Assembly (NCBI GenBank): GCA_900112995.1 | Contig: FONU01000016.1 | Location: 23,872 to 87,871 of the forward strand | Length of the DNA: 64,000 nucleotides | Direction: 5' to 3' | Origin: [Lactobacillus] rogosae | Lineage (GTDB): Bacteria; Bacillota; Clostridia; Lachnospirales; Lachnospiraceae | Shown here: positions 44,817 to 53,681 of the stretch, in pieces | How positions within the stretch are numbered: position 1 is the first letter of the stretch | Layout of the letters: each line of letters opens with the position of its first letter | Notes under the pieces: generated by a model | Databases searched by the model: none | Told to the model about the DNA's origin: nothing | The model's input: the letters and a program-made list of their open reading frames with translations, nothing else | Position numbers and translations under genes: made by a program

Positions 44817-46304
44817 TTAGAGAGTTACACCCTGCTTAAAGATAGCTAAATCGTGGAAGCCAGCGATTTCAGCCTTTACCTTCTTACCAGAAGCAACATC
44901 TAATACAAGCTGGAAGAGTTCCTTAGCTGCATCTTCAAGTGGAAGGTCATCTGTTACAATTCTTCCTGCGTTGAAGTCTATCCAGTTGCTCTTATTGCCA
45001 GCAAGTCTTGAGTTAGTAGCAATCTTTACTGTAGGTACTGGTGATGCAAATGGTGTTCCACGTCCTGTTGTAAAAAGAACCATCTGTGCTCCTGCTGCTG
45101 CACAAGCTGTTGAAGCAACAAGGTCATTACCAGGTGCGCTAAGAAGGTTAAGTCCCTTATCAGATACTCTTTCACCATAAGCTAATACACCCTTTACAAG
45201 TGATGAACCAGACTTCTGTGTACATCCAAGTGACTTATCTTCAAGTGTTGTGATACCACCATCCTTGTTTCCTGGTGATGGATTCTCATAGATTTCCTGA
45301 CCATTCTTGATGAAGTACTCTTTAAAGTCATTGATAAGGTGAACTGTCTTCTCGAAAAGTTCCTTGTTAGCACATCTATTCATAAGGATAGTCTCTGCAC
45401 CGAACATTTCTGGAACTTCTGTAAGGATAGTTGTACCACCCTTAGATACGAGCATATCTGAGAAAAGACCTACTGTTGGGTTAGCTGTGATACCTGATAA
45501 ACCATCAGAACCACCGCACTTCATACCAACGATAAGATGCTTAGCACTAACCTTTTCTCTCTTAAATGTAGCAGCGTAAGACATAAGTTCCTTCATAATA
45601 CCTTCAGCAGCTTCCTGCTCATTTTCTACATCCTGAACCTGTAAGAACTTAACTCTGTCTGGGTTAACTTCACCGATATAATCCTTAAGAACTTCAATAC
45701 GGCTGTTCTCGCAACCAAGACCAAGTACAAGTACTGCACCAGCATTAGGATGGTTGATAAGGTCAGCAAGTACGTGTCTTGTATTCTCCTGATCCTCTGT
45801 TACCTGTGAACATCCGTATGGATGTGGGAAAGCAACAACTTCATCAACACCTTCTGGCTTGTTAGCTCTTGCTGTAGCTTCGATTGCTCTTGCTATTGAA
45901 TTAACACAGCCAACTGTTGGGATAATCCATACTTCATTTCTTACACCAACTGTACCATTTTCACGCATATATCCTTCAAAGAACGCTTCCTCTGTTGGCT
46001 CAACGTCCTTATGTCCTTCTGGATTGTATGTGTATTCAAGAAGTTCACCGAGAGCTGTCTTTAAGTTGTGTGTATGAACCCAGCCACCAACTTCAATATC
46101 AGACTGTGCGAAACCGATTCTGAAACCATACTTTATAACTGCATCACCCTTCTTGATAGGCTTGATAACAAACTTATGTCCCTGAGGGATATCTTCTATT
46201 GTAGTAACTTCTGTACCAGCAACATTAAGTGTTGTGCCCTTAGCGATTGGCTTAAGAGCTACTGCAACATTATCATCTTTATTAATCTTAATAAAATCCT
46301 GCAT
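44817..46304 (-). CDS. uxaA: Altronate dehydratase
   Basis: UxaA dehydrates D-altronate to KDG in galacturonate catabolism, using Fe2+ or Mn2+. The 495-residue protein has an N-terminal SAF domain (KGTTLNVAGTEVTTIEDIPQ) and a large catalytic part. It includes VGVRNEVWIIPTVGCVNSIA, FPHPYGCSQVTEDQENTRHV, VLGLGCENSRIE, GMKCGGSDGLSGITANP and FTTGRGTPFASPVPTVKIAT. AGGAGG precedes the ATG. It lies 265 bp downstream of uxaB on the same strand, and its leader contains its own candidate promoter (TTGTTA, 17 bp, TATGAA). Confidence 0.97.
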   Translation of the reverse strand: MQDFIKINKDDNVAVALKPIAKGTTLNVAGTEVTTIEDIPQGHKFVIKPIKKGDAVIKYGFRIGFAQSDIEVGGWVHTHNLKTALGELLEYTYNPEGHKDVEPTEEAFFEGYMRENGTVGVRNEVWIIPTVGCVNSIARAIEATARANKPEGVDEVVAFPHPYGCSQVTEDQENTRHVLADLINHPNAGAVLVLGLGCENSRIEVLKDYIGEVNPDRVKFLQVQDVENEQEAAEGIMKELMSYAATFKREKVSAKHLIVGMKCGGSDGLSGITANPTVGLFSDMLVSKGGTTILTEVPEMFGAETILMNRCANKELFEKTVHLINDFKEYFIKNGQEIYENPSPGNKDGGITTLEDKSLGCTQKSGSSLVKGVLAYGERVSDKGLNLLSAPGNDLVASTACAAAGAQMVLFTTGRGTPFASPVPTVKIATNSRLAGNKSNWIDFNAGRIVTDDLPLEDAAKELFQLVLDVASGKKVKAEIAGFHDLAIFKQGVTL

Positions 46305-46448
46305 AACTACCTCCTGTAATTAATATAATCTCTATGTATCATTAACCACGTACATCATAGAATTATGAAATTCAATGATTACATTCATATCATAACATTT
46401 TTATTATAACAATAAAAGGGTATAAATACACAATACCTCTTACATAAC

Positions 46449-46480
46449 TTAAGGGCGGATGAAAAAGAACACCCGCCCTT
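46449..46480 (-). terminator. Stem-loop after uxaB
   Basis: AAGGGCGG (46451-46458) pairs with CCGCCCTT (46473-46480) with a G-U extension, about 90 bp past the uxaB stop. The T-run on the minus strand is weak, so termination may be partial and uxaA may be read through. Confidence 0.55.
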
Positions 46481-46569
46481 ATTAATGCTTTAAAATACGA
46501 TATAAATCAATGCCGAAACTTATATTCAGCTAAGGCTTATAAATACTTTGCTGCAAACTGCCAACGCAA

Positions 46570-48084
46570 TTATGCTAACTTTTCATCATCAAGAGCTAAA
46601 TCGTTAACTACAGCTCTCATGCCTCTTTCTCTGATATCTGTAATATATCCTGTGATAACTTCTTCAAGGTCAAGAACCTTAGTAAGGTCTTCGCCACCGA
46701 AGAACTTAGTATTGCTTAAGTAAGCGTGTGTGAATTCAGCTGGTGTCTTACCAGAGTTATCTCTGAAGAAATCAAGTACAGCCTTATCATCTGTGATGTT
46801 GTACTCTTCACCGTTTCTGTCACCCTTTAATACAATACCGCCGTTGAACTCAGCTTCTGTCTGTGATGTATAGAAGCTCATAAGTGCTGCGATAGAGAAT
46901 GTAAGGTACTTAGGAAGCTTGTTAAACTTCTTAACATATCCTAAGAATGAAGGAAGACATCTAGCTTCCCACTTAGATACAGAGTTAAGTGAAATGCTTA
47001 ATAATCTGTGATCTACGAATGGGTTAAGGAATCTGTCGATAACAGCCTTAGCGAATTCTTCACAATCTTCCTTAGAAAGTGAAAGTGTAGGAATAACTTC
47101 ATTGTAAAGTGTTTCTTCCATATACTTTCTGATAACTGGATCCTTCATAGAGTTCTCTACGTTATCGTTACCAGCAAGGAATGATGCTAATACGAATGAT
47201 GTATGTGAACCATTAAGGATTCTTACCTTTCTTTCCTTATATGGATGATGATCCTTTGTAAATACTACATTAAGTCCAGCTTCCTTGAATGGAAGTTCCT
47301 TCTCAAGCTGTTCAAGTGGAAGGTTAGAATCACTTTCTACAACCCAGAGACCGAATACCTCAGCTCTGTCGATAAGCTGATCTTCATAGCCCCACTCTTC
47401 GCAAAGCTTAGCAGCATCTTCTCTTGGATAACCTGGAACAATTCTATCAACAAGTGTTGGGCAGAATGAGCAGTAATTGTTAACCCAGTCCTTGAATCCA
47501 TCTTCAAGATCCCAGAGTTCTATAAACTTCATAATGCACTTCTTTAATTCGATACCATTATCAGCGATAAGTTCGCAAGGAAGTAAGATAAGTCCCTTAT
47601 CTGCTGCTCCGTTGAACTTCTGGTATCTCTTGTAAAGAAGCTGTGTAAGCTTACCAGGATATGTCTTAGGAGGACGAGCATTAGGATCGTTATCTGTCTC
47701 GTCAAATACGATACCTGCTTCTGTTGTATTAGAAACGATAAATCTAAGTGTTTCACTTGTACCATATTCAATGTACTTGTCATAATCTTCGATAGCTGCT
47801 ACAGCATCAACAACAGATGTAATCTGACGTGTGATTTCCTTAGGCTGTCCATCTACGAAACCTCTTAACTGAAGTGTGTACTGGCATTCCTGATCGTGGA
47901 ATCTTTCAAGTGTACCAAACTCGATTGGCTTAACGATAACAACACCACCATTAAAATCTGTCTTTTCGTTAGTAACATCGAAGATATAATCTACGAATGC
48001 TCTAAGGAAGTTACCTTCACCAAACTGCATAACCTTTACAGGTCTGTCAACTGCATGTGTAATACTCTTGTTTAATCTCTGCAT
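46570..48084 (-). CDS. uxaB: Tagaturonate reductase
   Basis: UxaB reduces tagaturonate to altronate with NADH. The 504-residue protein is of the mannitol dehydrogenase family: MQFGEGNFLRAFVDYIFDVT at the N-terminus and FIVSNTTEAGIVFDETDNDP, with CPTLVDRIVPGYPRED, RILNGSHTSFVLASFLAG near residue 295 and RFLNPFVDHRLLSISLNSVS. I chose ATG 48084 because GGAGG lies just upstream and the family begins at MQRLNKS; a longer in-frame Met exists at 48117. Its leader contains the first LacI-type operator. Confidence 0.96.
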   Translation of the reverse strand: MQRLNKSITHAVDRPVKVMQFGEGNFLRAFVDYIFDVTNEKTDFNGGVVIVKPIEFGTLERFHDQECQYTLQLRGFVDGQPKEITRQITSVVDAVAAIEDYDKYIEYGTSETLRFIVSNTTEAGIVFDETDNDPNARPPKTYPGKLTQLLYKRYQKFNGAADKGLILLPCELIADNGIELKKCIMKFIELWDLEDGFKDWVNNYCSFCPTLVDRIVPGYPREDAAKLCEEWGYEDQLIDRAEVFGLWVVESDSNLPLEQLEKELPFKEAGLNVVFTKDHHPYKERKVRILNGSHTSFVLASFLAGNDNVENSMKDPVIRKYMEETLYNEVIPTLSLSKEDCEEFAKAVIDRFLNPFVDHRLLSISLNSVSKWEARCLPSFLGYVKKFNKLPKYLTFSIAALMSFYTSQTEAEFNGGIVLKGDRNGEEYNITDDKAVLDFFRDNSGKTPAEFTHAYLSNTKFFGGEDLTKVLDLEEVITGYITDIRERGMRAVVNDLALDDEKLA

Positions 48085-48270
48085 ATTATTCCTCCATTCC
48101 GCCCACTTTAAGGGCATCTCAGCTCCACGCAGGGCGTAGACACTGACTATGAAATATCCCAGTGTTAATTAAAATATTAAGATATTCCATATTTAACATT
48201 ATTGTAGCGCAGTATCACTCAGCTTTGCCGGACTACGCATTCTTAACCAGTAAATGGTATCCAAAGCGTA

Positions 48271-48284
48271 TGTAAGCGCTTTCA
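48271..48284. promoter_or_regulatory. Operator-like site in the uxaB leader
   Basis: TGTAAGCGCTTTCA at 48271-48284 fits the TGWAANCGNTNWCA consensus of LacI-family and CcpA (cre) sites. It lies about 10-23 bases downstream of the predicted uxaB transcription start, where binding would block transcription. The site next to the lacI/uxaC promoter is similar. Confidence 0.7.
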
Positions 48285-48300
48285 TTATCTTTCACAGATT

Positions 48301-48329
48301 ATGATATACTCAAAAACATTTTTAGTCAA
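48301..48329 (-). promoter_or_regulatory. Predicted promoter of uxaB
   Basis: TTGACT (48329-48324), a 17-bp spacer and TATCAT (48306-48301) lead toward uxaB. Confidence 0.7.
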
Positions 48330-48457
48330 TACTTATTTTTGTATACATTATTGTCTGTTAAATTTAATTATCAGTTATTGTTCTTCACTCATTACTAAAC
48401 AATTGCACAACTCTTTAATGGTAATAATTAAGTACAATAAAAATACACTTTACATAC

Positions 48458-48486
48458 TTGCTTTTATAATAATACCATTGTATAAT
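48458..48486 (+). promoter_or_regulatory. Predicted promoter of the LacI regulator and uxaC
   Basis: TTGCTT (48458-48463), a 17-bp spacer and a perfect TATAAT (48481-48486) lead toward 48667. The leader is about 175 bases. Confidence 0.7.
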
Positions 48487-48498
48487 CAGTTTATCAAT

Positions 48499-48514
48499 AT
48501 GTAAGTGCTTACAT
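48499..48514. promoter_or_regulatory. Palindromic operator for the LacI-family regulator
   Basis: ATGTAAGTGCTTACAT is a near-perfect 16-bp palindrome of LacI-family type, starting about six bases after the predicted transcription start of the lacI/uxaC transcript. Rest of the 48118-48666 gap: a 200-bp AT-rich stretch between the promoters, in which I see nothing else. Confidence 0.75.
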
Positions 48515-48666
48515 TAAGTGTTTTTTATGATATTTTACTACTTTTATAATTACACAATTCTGTTAATTATAATTATTCATCATAATTAATGGCCTAATGA
48601 TCAACTGCACCTATATATTACATTAATGCAAGCGTTGTCCAGAGCTTACAAGAATGAGGTTAATTT

Positions 48667-49671
48667 ATGAATATATATGATGTTTCCAATAAAGCAGGAG
48701 TATCTATTGCCACTGTTTCCCGTGTTCTTAATGGTAATGCCAAAGTATCATCAGCTACAAGAAACAAAGTATTAGATGCTATGAAAGAGCTTGATTATAC
48801 ACCAAATGTATTTGCAAGAGGCTTAGGACTTAATACAATGAAGACCATAGGTATAATGTGTATTGACTCCTCTGATATTTACCTTGCTAATGCTGTATAT
48901 TATCTTGAACAGGAATTAAGAAAGCATGGTTATGACTCCATACTCTGCTGTACAGGTAAGGATTATACTAATAAGAAGAAATATCTTGAACTCCTGTTAA
49001 GCAAAAGAGTTGACGGCATAATACTTGCCGGTTCACAGTTTGTTGAGAATACCAATATCCACAATAATGATTACATAATTAATGCAGCTAAGGATATACC
49101 TATTGTCTTAGTGAATGGATACCTTGATGCACCTAATATATATTCTGTTATGTGCAATGATGAAATTGCCATATATAATGCAACTAACCTCTTGATTAAT
49201 AATGGACATCGTAATATAGTCTACTTATACACAAGCAAGTCATACAGCGGTATGAACAAATATGCAGGATATATGAAAGCTTTGAAAGAAGCAGACATTT
49301 CGCTTCCTGAAGATTACAGACATCTATGTGGCAAGAACATTTCGCACGCCAAGGAATACCTTAATTATCTTTATAATAAAGGTATCGAATTTGATGCTGT
49401 TGTAACTTCTGATGATTCGCTTGCAGCAGGTGCAGTCAAATATGCACACTCCCACTCCATCAGTGTTCCTGATGAGCTGGAGATTATAGGGTTTAACAAC
49501 TCGGTTCTTTCCATATGCACTGAACCAGAGCTTACATCTATTGACAGCCACGTTGAACAGCTTTCAACTAAAGCAGTAGATGTTCTTATGAAGGTATTGT
49601 GCGGTGAATCTGCTGATAAACACAGCATTATCACTGCTGATATTATAAAACGCAATACAACACATTTTTAA
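48667..49671 (+). CDS. LacI-family regulator of uronate genes
   Basis: The 334-residue regulator has an N-terminal helix-turn-helix (IYDVSNKAGVSIATVSRVLN, residues ~3-22) with hinge-helix region YTPNVFARGLG. A periplasmic-binding-like effector domain follows (IGIMCIDSSDIYLANAVYYL, VDGIILAGSQF, VVTSDDSLAAGAVKYAHSHS). It precedes uxaC by 21 bp and lies divergently from uxaB. Two matching palindromes flank the promoters. It is therefore the probable galacturonate/tagaturonate-responsive repressor, but the effector is not shown by sequence. GAGG precedes the ATG. Confidence 0.92.
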   Translation: MNIYDVSNKAGVSIATVSRVLNGNAKVSSATRNKVLDAMKELDYTPNVFARGLGLNTMKTIGIMCIDSSDIYLANAVYYLEQELRKHGYDSILCCTGKDYTNKKKYLELLLSKRVDGIILAGSQFVENTNIHNNDYIINAAKDIPIVLVNGYLDAPNIYSVMCNDEIAIYNATNLLINNGHRNIVYLYTSKSYSGMNKYAGYMKALKEADISLPEDYRHLCGKNISHAKEYLNYLYNKGIEFDAVVTSDDSLAAGAVKYAHSHSISVPDELEIIGFNNSVLSICTEPELTSIDSHVEQLSTKAVDVLMKVLCGESADKHSIITADIIKRNTTHF

Positions 49672-49692
49672 TTCACAGGAGGATTATGTACT

Positions 49693-51099
49693 ATGAAACA
49701 ATTCATGGACAAAGACTTTTTACTTTCAACACCTACAGCACAGCACCTCTTCCACGACTATGCTGACCAGATGCCTATCGTTGATTATCACTGCCATATC
49801 AACCCTAAGGAAATCGCAGAAGACAGAAAGTTCGAGAACATTACACAGGTATGGCTCGGCGGTGACCACTATAAGTGGCGTCAGATGAGAACTAATGGTG
49901 TTGATGAGAAGTACATCACAGGTGATGCTACAGATCGTGAAAAGTTCCAGAAATGGGCTGAAACACTTGAAATGGCTATCGGTAACCCTCTTTACCACTG
50001 GAGCCACCTTGAACTTCAGAGATACTTCGGTTACAACGGTATCTTAAATGGTGATACAGCCGAAGAAGTATGGAATCTTTGCAACGCTAAGTTACAGGAA
50101 GATTCTATGTCAGTTAGAAATCTTATAAAGCAGTCAAATGTTAAGTTAATCTGTACAACAGATGATCCAGTTGATTCACTTGAATGGCACAAGAAGCTTG
50201 CAGAAGATGATACATTTGATGTACAGGTACTCCCAGCCTGGAGACCTGACAAGGCTATGAACATCGAAAAGCCTGAATATCTTGACTACCTTAACACATT
50301 ATCAGATGTAAGTGGAATTAAAGTTAACTCTTTTGCTTCTCTTATGGATGCTTTAAGAAACAGAATGCAGTTCTTTGATTCAATGGGATGCTCAGTATCT
50401 GACCATGCTCTTGAATATGTTATGTATAAGCCATACACAGATGAAGAAATCGAAGCTTTATTTGCTAAGAGATTATCTGGTAAAGCTATCACAACAGAAG
50501 AGATGAACAAGTTCAAGACAGCATTTATGGTATCTGTTGGTAAGGAATACAACAAGCTTAACTGGGTAATGCAGTTACATTATGGTACTATCCGTGATAA
50601 CAACGTATTCAGATACAATCAGTTAGGTCCTGATACAGGCTTTGACTGCATCAACACTTATGACTGTTCAGCAGAGATGGCTCAGTTCCTTAACGCTCTT
50701 AACAGCACAGATGAACTTCCTAAGACTATCATCTACTCACTTAATCCATCAGTTAATGCTGCTATCGGTACTGTTATTGGATGTTTTCAGGATTCTAAGG
50801 CTGTTGGTAAGATCCAGCAGGGTTCAGCATGGTGGTTCAATGATCATAAGGTTGGTATGACTAACCAGATGACAAGTCTCGCTAACTTAAGCTTACTTGG
50901 CAACTTCATCGGTATGCTTACAGATTCAAGAAGCTTCTTATCTTATACAAGACATGAATACTTCAGAAGAATTATGTGCGAGCTTATTGGTGGATGGGTT
51001 GAGAACGGTGAATACCCTAACGATGAGAAGGCTCTTAAGAAAATTGTTGAAGGCATCTCTTACAACAATGCAGTTCGTTACTTTGGTTTCGACTTATAA
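49693..51099 (+). CDS. uxaC: Glucuronate/galacturonate isomerase
   Basis: UxaC converts galacturonate to tagaturonate and glucuronate to fructuronate. The 468-residue protein is an amidohydrolase-fold enzyme: PIVDYHCHINPKEIAEDRKF carries the metal ligands His-x-His, followed by IYSLNPSVNAAIGTVIGCFQ, GSAWWFNDHKVGMTNQMTSL, LLGNFIGMLTDSRSFLSYTR HEYFRR and NNAVRYFGFDL at the C-terminus. The length is normal. AGGAGG precedes the ATG. It is cotranscribed with the LacI regulator and followed by a perfect terminator. Confidence 0.97.
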   Translation: MKQFMDKDFLLSTPTAQHLFHDYADQMPIVDYHCHINPKEIAEDRKFENITQVWLGGDHYKWRQMRTNGVDEKYITGDATDREKFQKWAETLEMAIGNPLYHWSHLELQRYFGYNGILNGDTAEEVWNLCNAKLQEDSMSVRNLIKQSNVKLICTTDDPVDSLEWHKKLAEDDTFDVQVLPAWRPDKAMNIEKPEYLDYLNTLSDVSGIKVNSFASLMDALRNRMQFFDSMGCSVSDHALEYVMYKPYTDEEIEALFAKRLSGKAITTEEMNKFKTAFMVSVGKEYNKLNWVMQLHYGTIRDNNVFRYNQLGPDTGFDCINTYDCSAEMAQFLNALNSTDELPKTIIYSLNPSVNAAIGTVIGCFQDSKAVGKIQQGSAWWFNDHKVGMTNQMTSLANLSLLGNFIGMLTDSRSFLSYTRHEYFRRIMCELIGGWVENGEYPNDEKALKKIVEGISYNNAVRYFGFDL

Positions 51100-51154
51100 A
51101 ATCAAGCACGGACAAATAGTATTATAGACATTCATTTGTTAATAATATTAAACT

Positions 51155-51201
51155 AAAATCCGCTGTATATTGAAATGTAAAATCAATATACAGCGGATTT
51201 T
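51155..51201 (+). terminator. Terminator of uxaC
   Basis: AAAATCCGCTGTATATTGA (51155-51173) and its complement at 51183-51201 form a perfect 19-bp stem with TTTTTATAT after it. Confidence 0.93.
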
Positions 51202-51273
51202 TATATCTTTAATCCTTAAGGCTCTTTGGCAAAAGCTGACAAAGACCACTTAGTAATTATTCTCTTTGTTTCA

Positions 51274-51828
51274 TTATTTCTTATCTTTTCTTCTCATTGC
51301 AACTGGCTTTCTTGATACATTCTTCATCTCACTCTCATCAAGTGTATGCATCTTGCCATTGTAATCCATCTTATGCTTTGGCTTCTCTCCAACATATACC
51401 ATAGATGAATTATCCCTGCTAAGCTTAGCTGAACACTCCGGACAAAATCTTCCGTATCTTATCTCTGCACCACACATCTGGCACTTAATATATGAACCAG
51501 AACCATCTGGTATCTCAATACGGCCCTGATATAAGAACTTCTGTATAGTCTTAACGCTTACACCTGTTGCATCAGCTATTGTGACTGCATTCTGTGGTCC
51601 GTGCTTTTCAAGATAATCTCTTATCTTGCCAAATTCAGTAAATTCTTTATTACCACATTTAGGACATTCATATACCTCTCCATATGCATATATCATTCTC
51701 GTGCCACACTTAGGACATTCCTTAAGCATTGTATAATGCTCATCAAGTTCTGCCCTCATATTAATCTTCATCTTTTCATCGTCATTGATATGCTGTCTGT
51801 TGTCAACAACTCTTTTATTATTCTCCAA
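51274..51828 (-). CDS. YvyF-like flagellar-operon zinc-ribbon/HTH protein
   Basis: The 184-residue protein has an N-terminal zinc ribbon (CPKCGTRMIYAYGEVYECPK with a second CxxC), a central helix-turn-helix-like segment (TIADATGVSVKTIQKFLYQG near residue 83), and a second zinc-binding pair set (CQMCGAEIRYGRFCPEC). The same order is seen in YvyF/TIGR03826-type proteins encoded with flagellar genes. Here it lies 2 bp from a PilZ protein gene, consistent with motility. The C-terminal ~45 residues are basic. Function is unknown. Confidence 0.6.
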   Translation of the reverse strand: MENNKRVVDNRQHINDDEKMKINMRAELDEHYTMLKECPKCGTRMIYAYGEVYECPKCGNKEFTEFGKIRDYLEKHGPQNAVTIADATGVSVKTIQKFLYQGRIEIPDGSGSYIKCQMCGAEIRYGRFCPECSAKLSRDNSSMVYVGEKPKHKMDYNGKMHTLDESEMKNVSRKPVAMRRKDKK

Positions 51829-51830
51829 CT

Positions 51831-52595
51831 TTACCCCTTCTTTCTTTTACCCTGTTTCTTGCTGTCCTGATTTGCCTGTGCTGCCTTTAGTGCTGATTCA
51901 TATTGTGTAGGTTCTCTTAAAGACCTCTTTAGTGCTTCCTTATTAGATTCCCCTGAACTACGTGAACTACGGCTTGCAGCAAGGAACTGTCTTTGCTTCT
52001 CATTGATATAACGTGCCACATCAATATTGCAGGATGTAAGTGTACAGCCATAGATAATCTTCTTCTCACCTACTGTAACCTTTCTTACAATATTTCCAAT
52101 AAGGCTTATACCTGTCTTCATATCATTAAACACCAGTCTTACAGGAAGATTCTCTGCATCTATATCTTCAATTTCAACAAATGAGAAACCATTCTCACTT
52201 ATATCCTTAAGAATAACATTAACAGCTTTCTTATTAGAACCTATCTGGACAACCGCTCCCAGACCAAGAAACAATCTAAACGACTCTCTTCGGTTCATCT
52301 CAAATCCTTCCCCTGATGCAACTATCTTGTATACATTCTTTCCATTATTCTGGACAGTCGTTATTCCGACACCTTTCCATACTATAGGATTCTTTTCTTC
52401 TCTTAAATATATTAAATTAACCATCAAATGCCCTTCACTATTAAATGATAGTATCTTACCATCTATCCTTATCGGCTGGGCATATATATAATTCACTCCT
52501 GATTCTACACACTGTGAGTGAAATTCCAACTTTCTTTCCTTAAGACTGACCTCAATAGTTAAATTACCTTCAGCCGGAACTTCCTTAATTATCAT
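51831..52595 (-). CDS. PilZ-domain c-di-GMP-binding protein (YcgR-like)
   Basis: The 254-residue protein has an N-terminal flagellar-brake-type beta domain (~10-95) and a PilZ domain. The PilZ domain has the c-di-GMP binding motifs RRESFR (~101-106) and DISENG (~130-135), i.e. RxxxR and D-x-S-x-x-G. The C-terminal ~45 residues are basic and low in complexity (QGKRKKG). YcgR-type proteins slow the flagellar motor when c-di-GMP is high. It is cotranscribed with the zinc-ribbon gene downstream and lies 1.1 kb from an EAL protein, so a local c-di-GMP circuit is plausible. Confidence 0.85.
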   Translation of the reverse strand: MIIKEVPAEGNLTIEVSLKERKLEFHSQCVESGVNYIYAQPIRIDGKILSFNSEGHLMVNLIYLREEKNPIVWKGVGITTVQNNGKNVYKIVASGEGFEMNRRESFRLFLGLGAVVQIGSNKKAVNVILKDISENGFSFVEIEDIDAENLPVRLVFNDMKTGISLIGNIVRKVTVGEKKIIYGCTLTSCNIDVARYINEKQRQFLAASRSSRSSGESNKEALKRSLREPTQYESALKAAQANQDSKKQGKRKKG

Positions 52596-52766
52596 TAATC
52601 ATCTCCAGAAATATATAAATATCCATATATTCAATTAAACGTAATCAAAAATATTTAATTAAATAATAACATTTTTCACGCTTATTGAAAAGTTGTTTTT
52701 TGACATTTTAGACAACATTTTAGACATTTTCCACACATTCTATTGGAATTTCCTATTACATAAAAT

Positions 52767-52804
52767 AAAGACTGCTAATATATACTAACATACCAGCAGT
52801 CTTT
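52767..52804 (-). terminator. Terminator of yebC
   Basis: AAAGACTGCT (52767-52776) pairs with AGCAGTCTTT (52795-52804) around an 18-base AT-rich loop, with TTTTTATCA beyond. Confidence 0.75.
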
Positions 52805-52868
52805 TTATCATAAACACATATAACCATAAAATGATATATAATCATCTAATGGCTACGCTATATTGTTA

Positions 52869-53612
52869 TTATTCCTCGTCCTCAATTGGCTCGTCCCAAT
52901 TGTGGTATACATTCTGAACATCATCTTCTTCATCAAGAAGTGCTAATATTCTTCTCATCTTCTTAATATCATCTTCTGATGTGAGCTCTACCATTGTCTG
53001 TGGAATCATTGTAACTTCTGCTGAAGCAAATGTAATTCCTTCGTTAGAAAGTGCATCACTTACTGTGCCAAAATCATCTGGAGCTGTAGTAATCTCATAG
53101 CTGTCTTCTTCTTCATTGAAGTCATCTGCACCTGCATCAAGGGCAATCATCATAAGATCATCTGCATCCTTATCACAATCTTCCTTAGCAACGATAATCT
53201 GTCCCTTATTATCGAACATAAATGATACACAGCCAGGTGTTCCTACATTACCGCCACCCTTAGTGAATGCATTTCTGATGTTAGAAGCAGCTCTGTTTCT
53301 ATTGTCTGTTAATGCCTCAACTATAATAGCTGTTCCGTTAGGACCATATCCTTCATATGTAACTGATTCAAAGTTAGACATATCTGTACTTGCAGCCTTC
53401 TTAATAGCTCTTTCAATTGTATCATTAGGCATATTAGCAGCCTTACACTTAGTAACAACCTGTCTTAACTTACTATTATTATTAACATCAGGTCCACCTT
53501 CTTTAACGGCAACCATAATCTCCTTACCAAGTCTTGTAAAAATCTTACCCTTAGCAGCATCATTTGCAGCTTTCTTATGGGCTATGTTAGCAAATTTTGA
53601 ATGTCCTGACAT
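52869..53612 (-). CDS. YebC/PmpR-family regulatory protein
   Basis: The 247-residue protein opens MSGHSKFANIAHKKAANDAA, the family signature, then DVNNNSKLRQVVTKCKAANM and YEGYGPNGTAIIVEALTDNR. YebC proteins act as transcription factors or, as shown for Firmicute members, in helping translation of polyproline stretches. The usual N-terminal MAGHSKW is here MSGHSKF. The C-terminus is acidic (DEEDDVQNVYHNWDEPIEDE). It is monocistronic and has a terminator; I see no clear promoter. Confidence 0.95.
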   Translation of the reverse strand: MSGHSKFANIAHKKAANDAAKGKIFTRLGKEIMVAVKEGGPDVNNNSKLRQVVTKCKAANMPNDTIERAIKKAASTDMSNFESVTYEGYGPNGTAIIVEALTDNRNRAASNIRNAFTKGGGNVGTPGCVSFMFDNKGQIIVAKEDCDKDADDLMMIALDAGADDFNEEEDSYEITTAPDDFGTVSDALSNEGITFASAEVTMIPQTMVELTSEDDIKKMRRILALLDEEDDVQNVYHNWDEPIEDEE

Positions 53613-53681
53613 TTTATTTCTCCTTTAATCTACTTATCTTCTTATTTCTAATCTAAAAATACACCGACAAATATTCTATCA

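Noticed and set aside
48301..48504. 67-codon open frame on the plus strand in the uxaB/lacI gap
   Set aside because: It overlaps the predicted uxaB promoter and the lacI promoter and operator region. It lacks a ribosome binding site, and its product is only hydrophobic and AT-driven.
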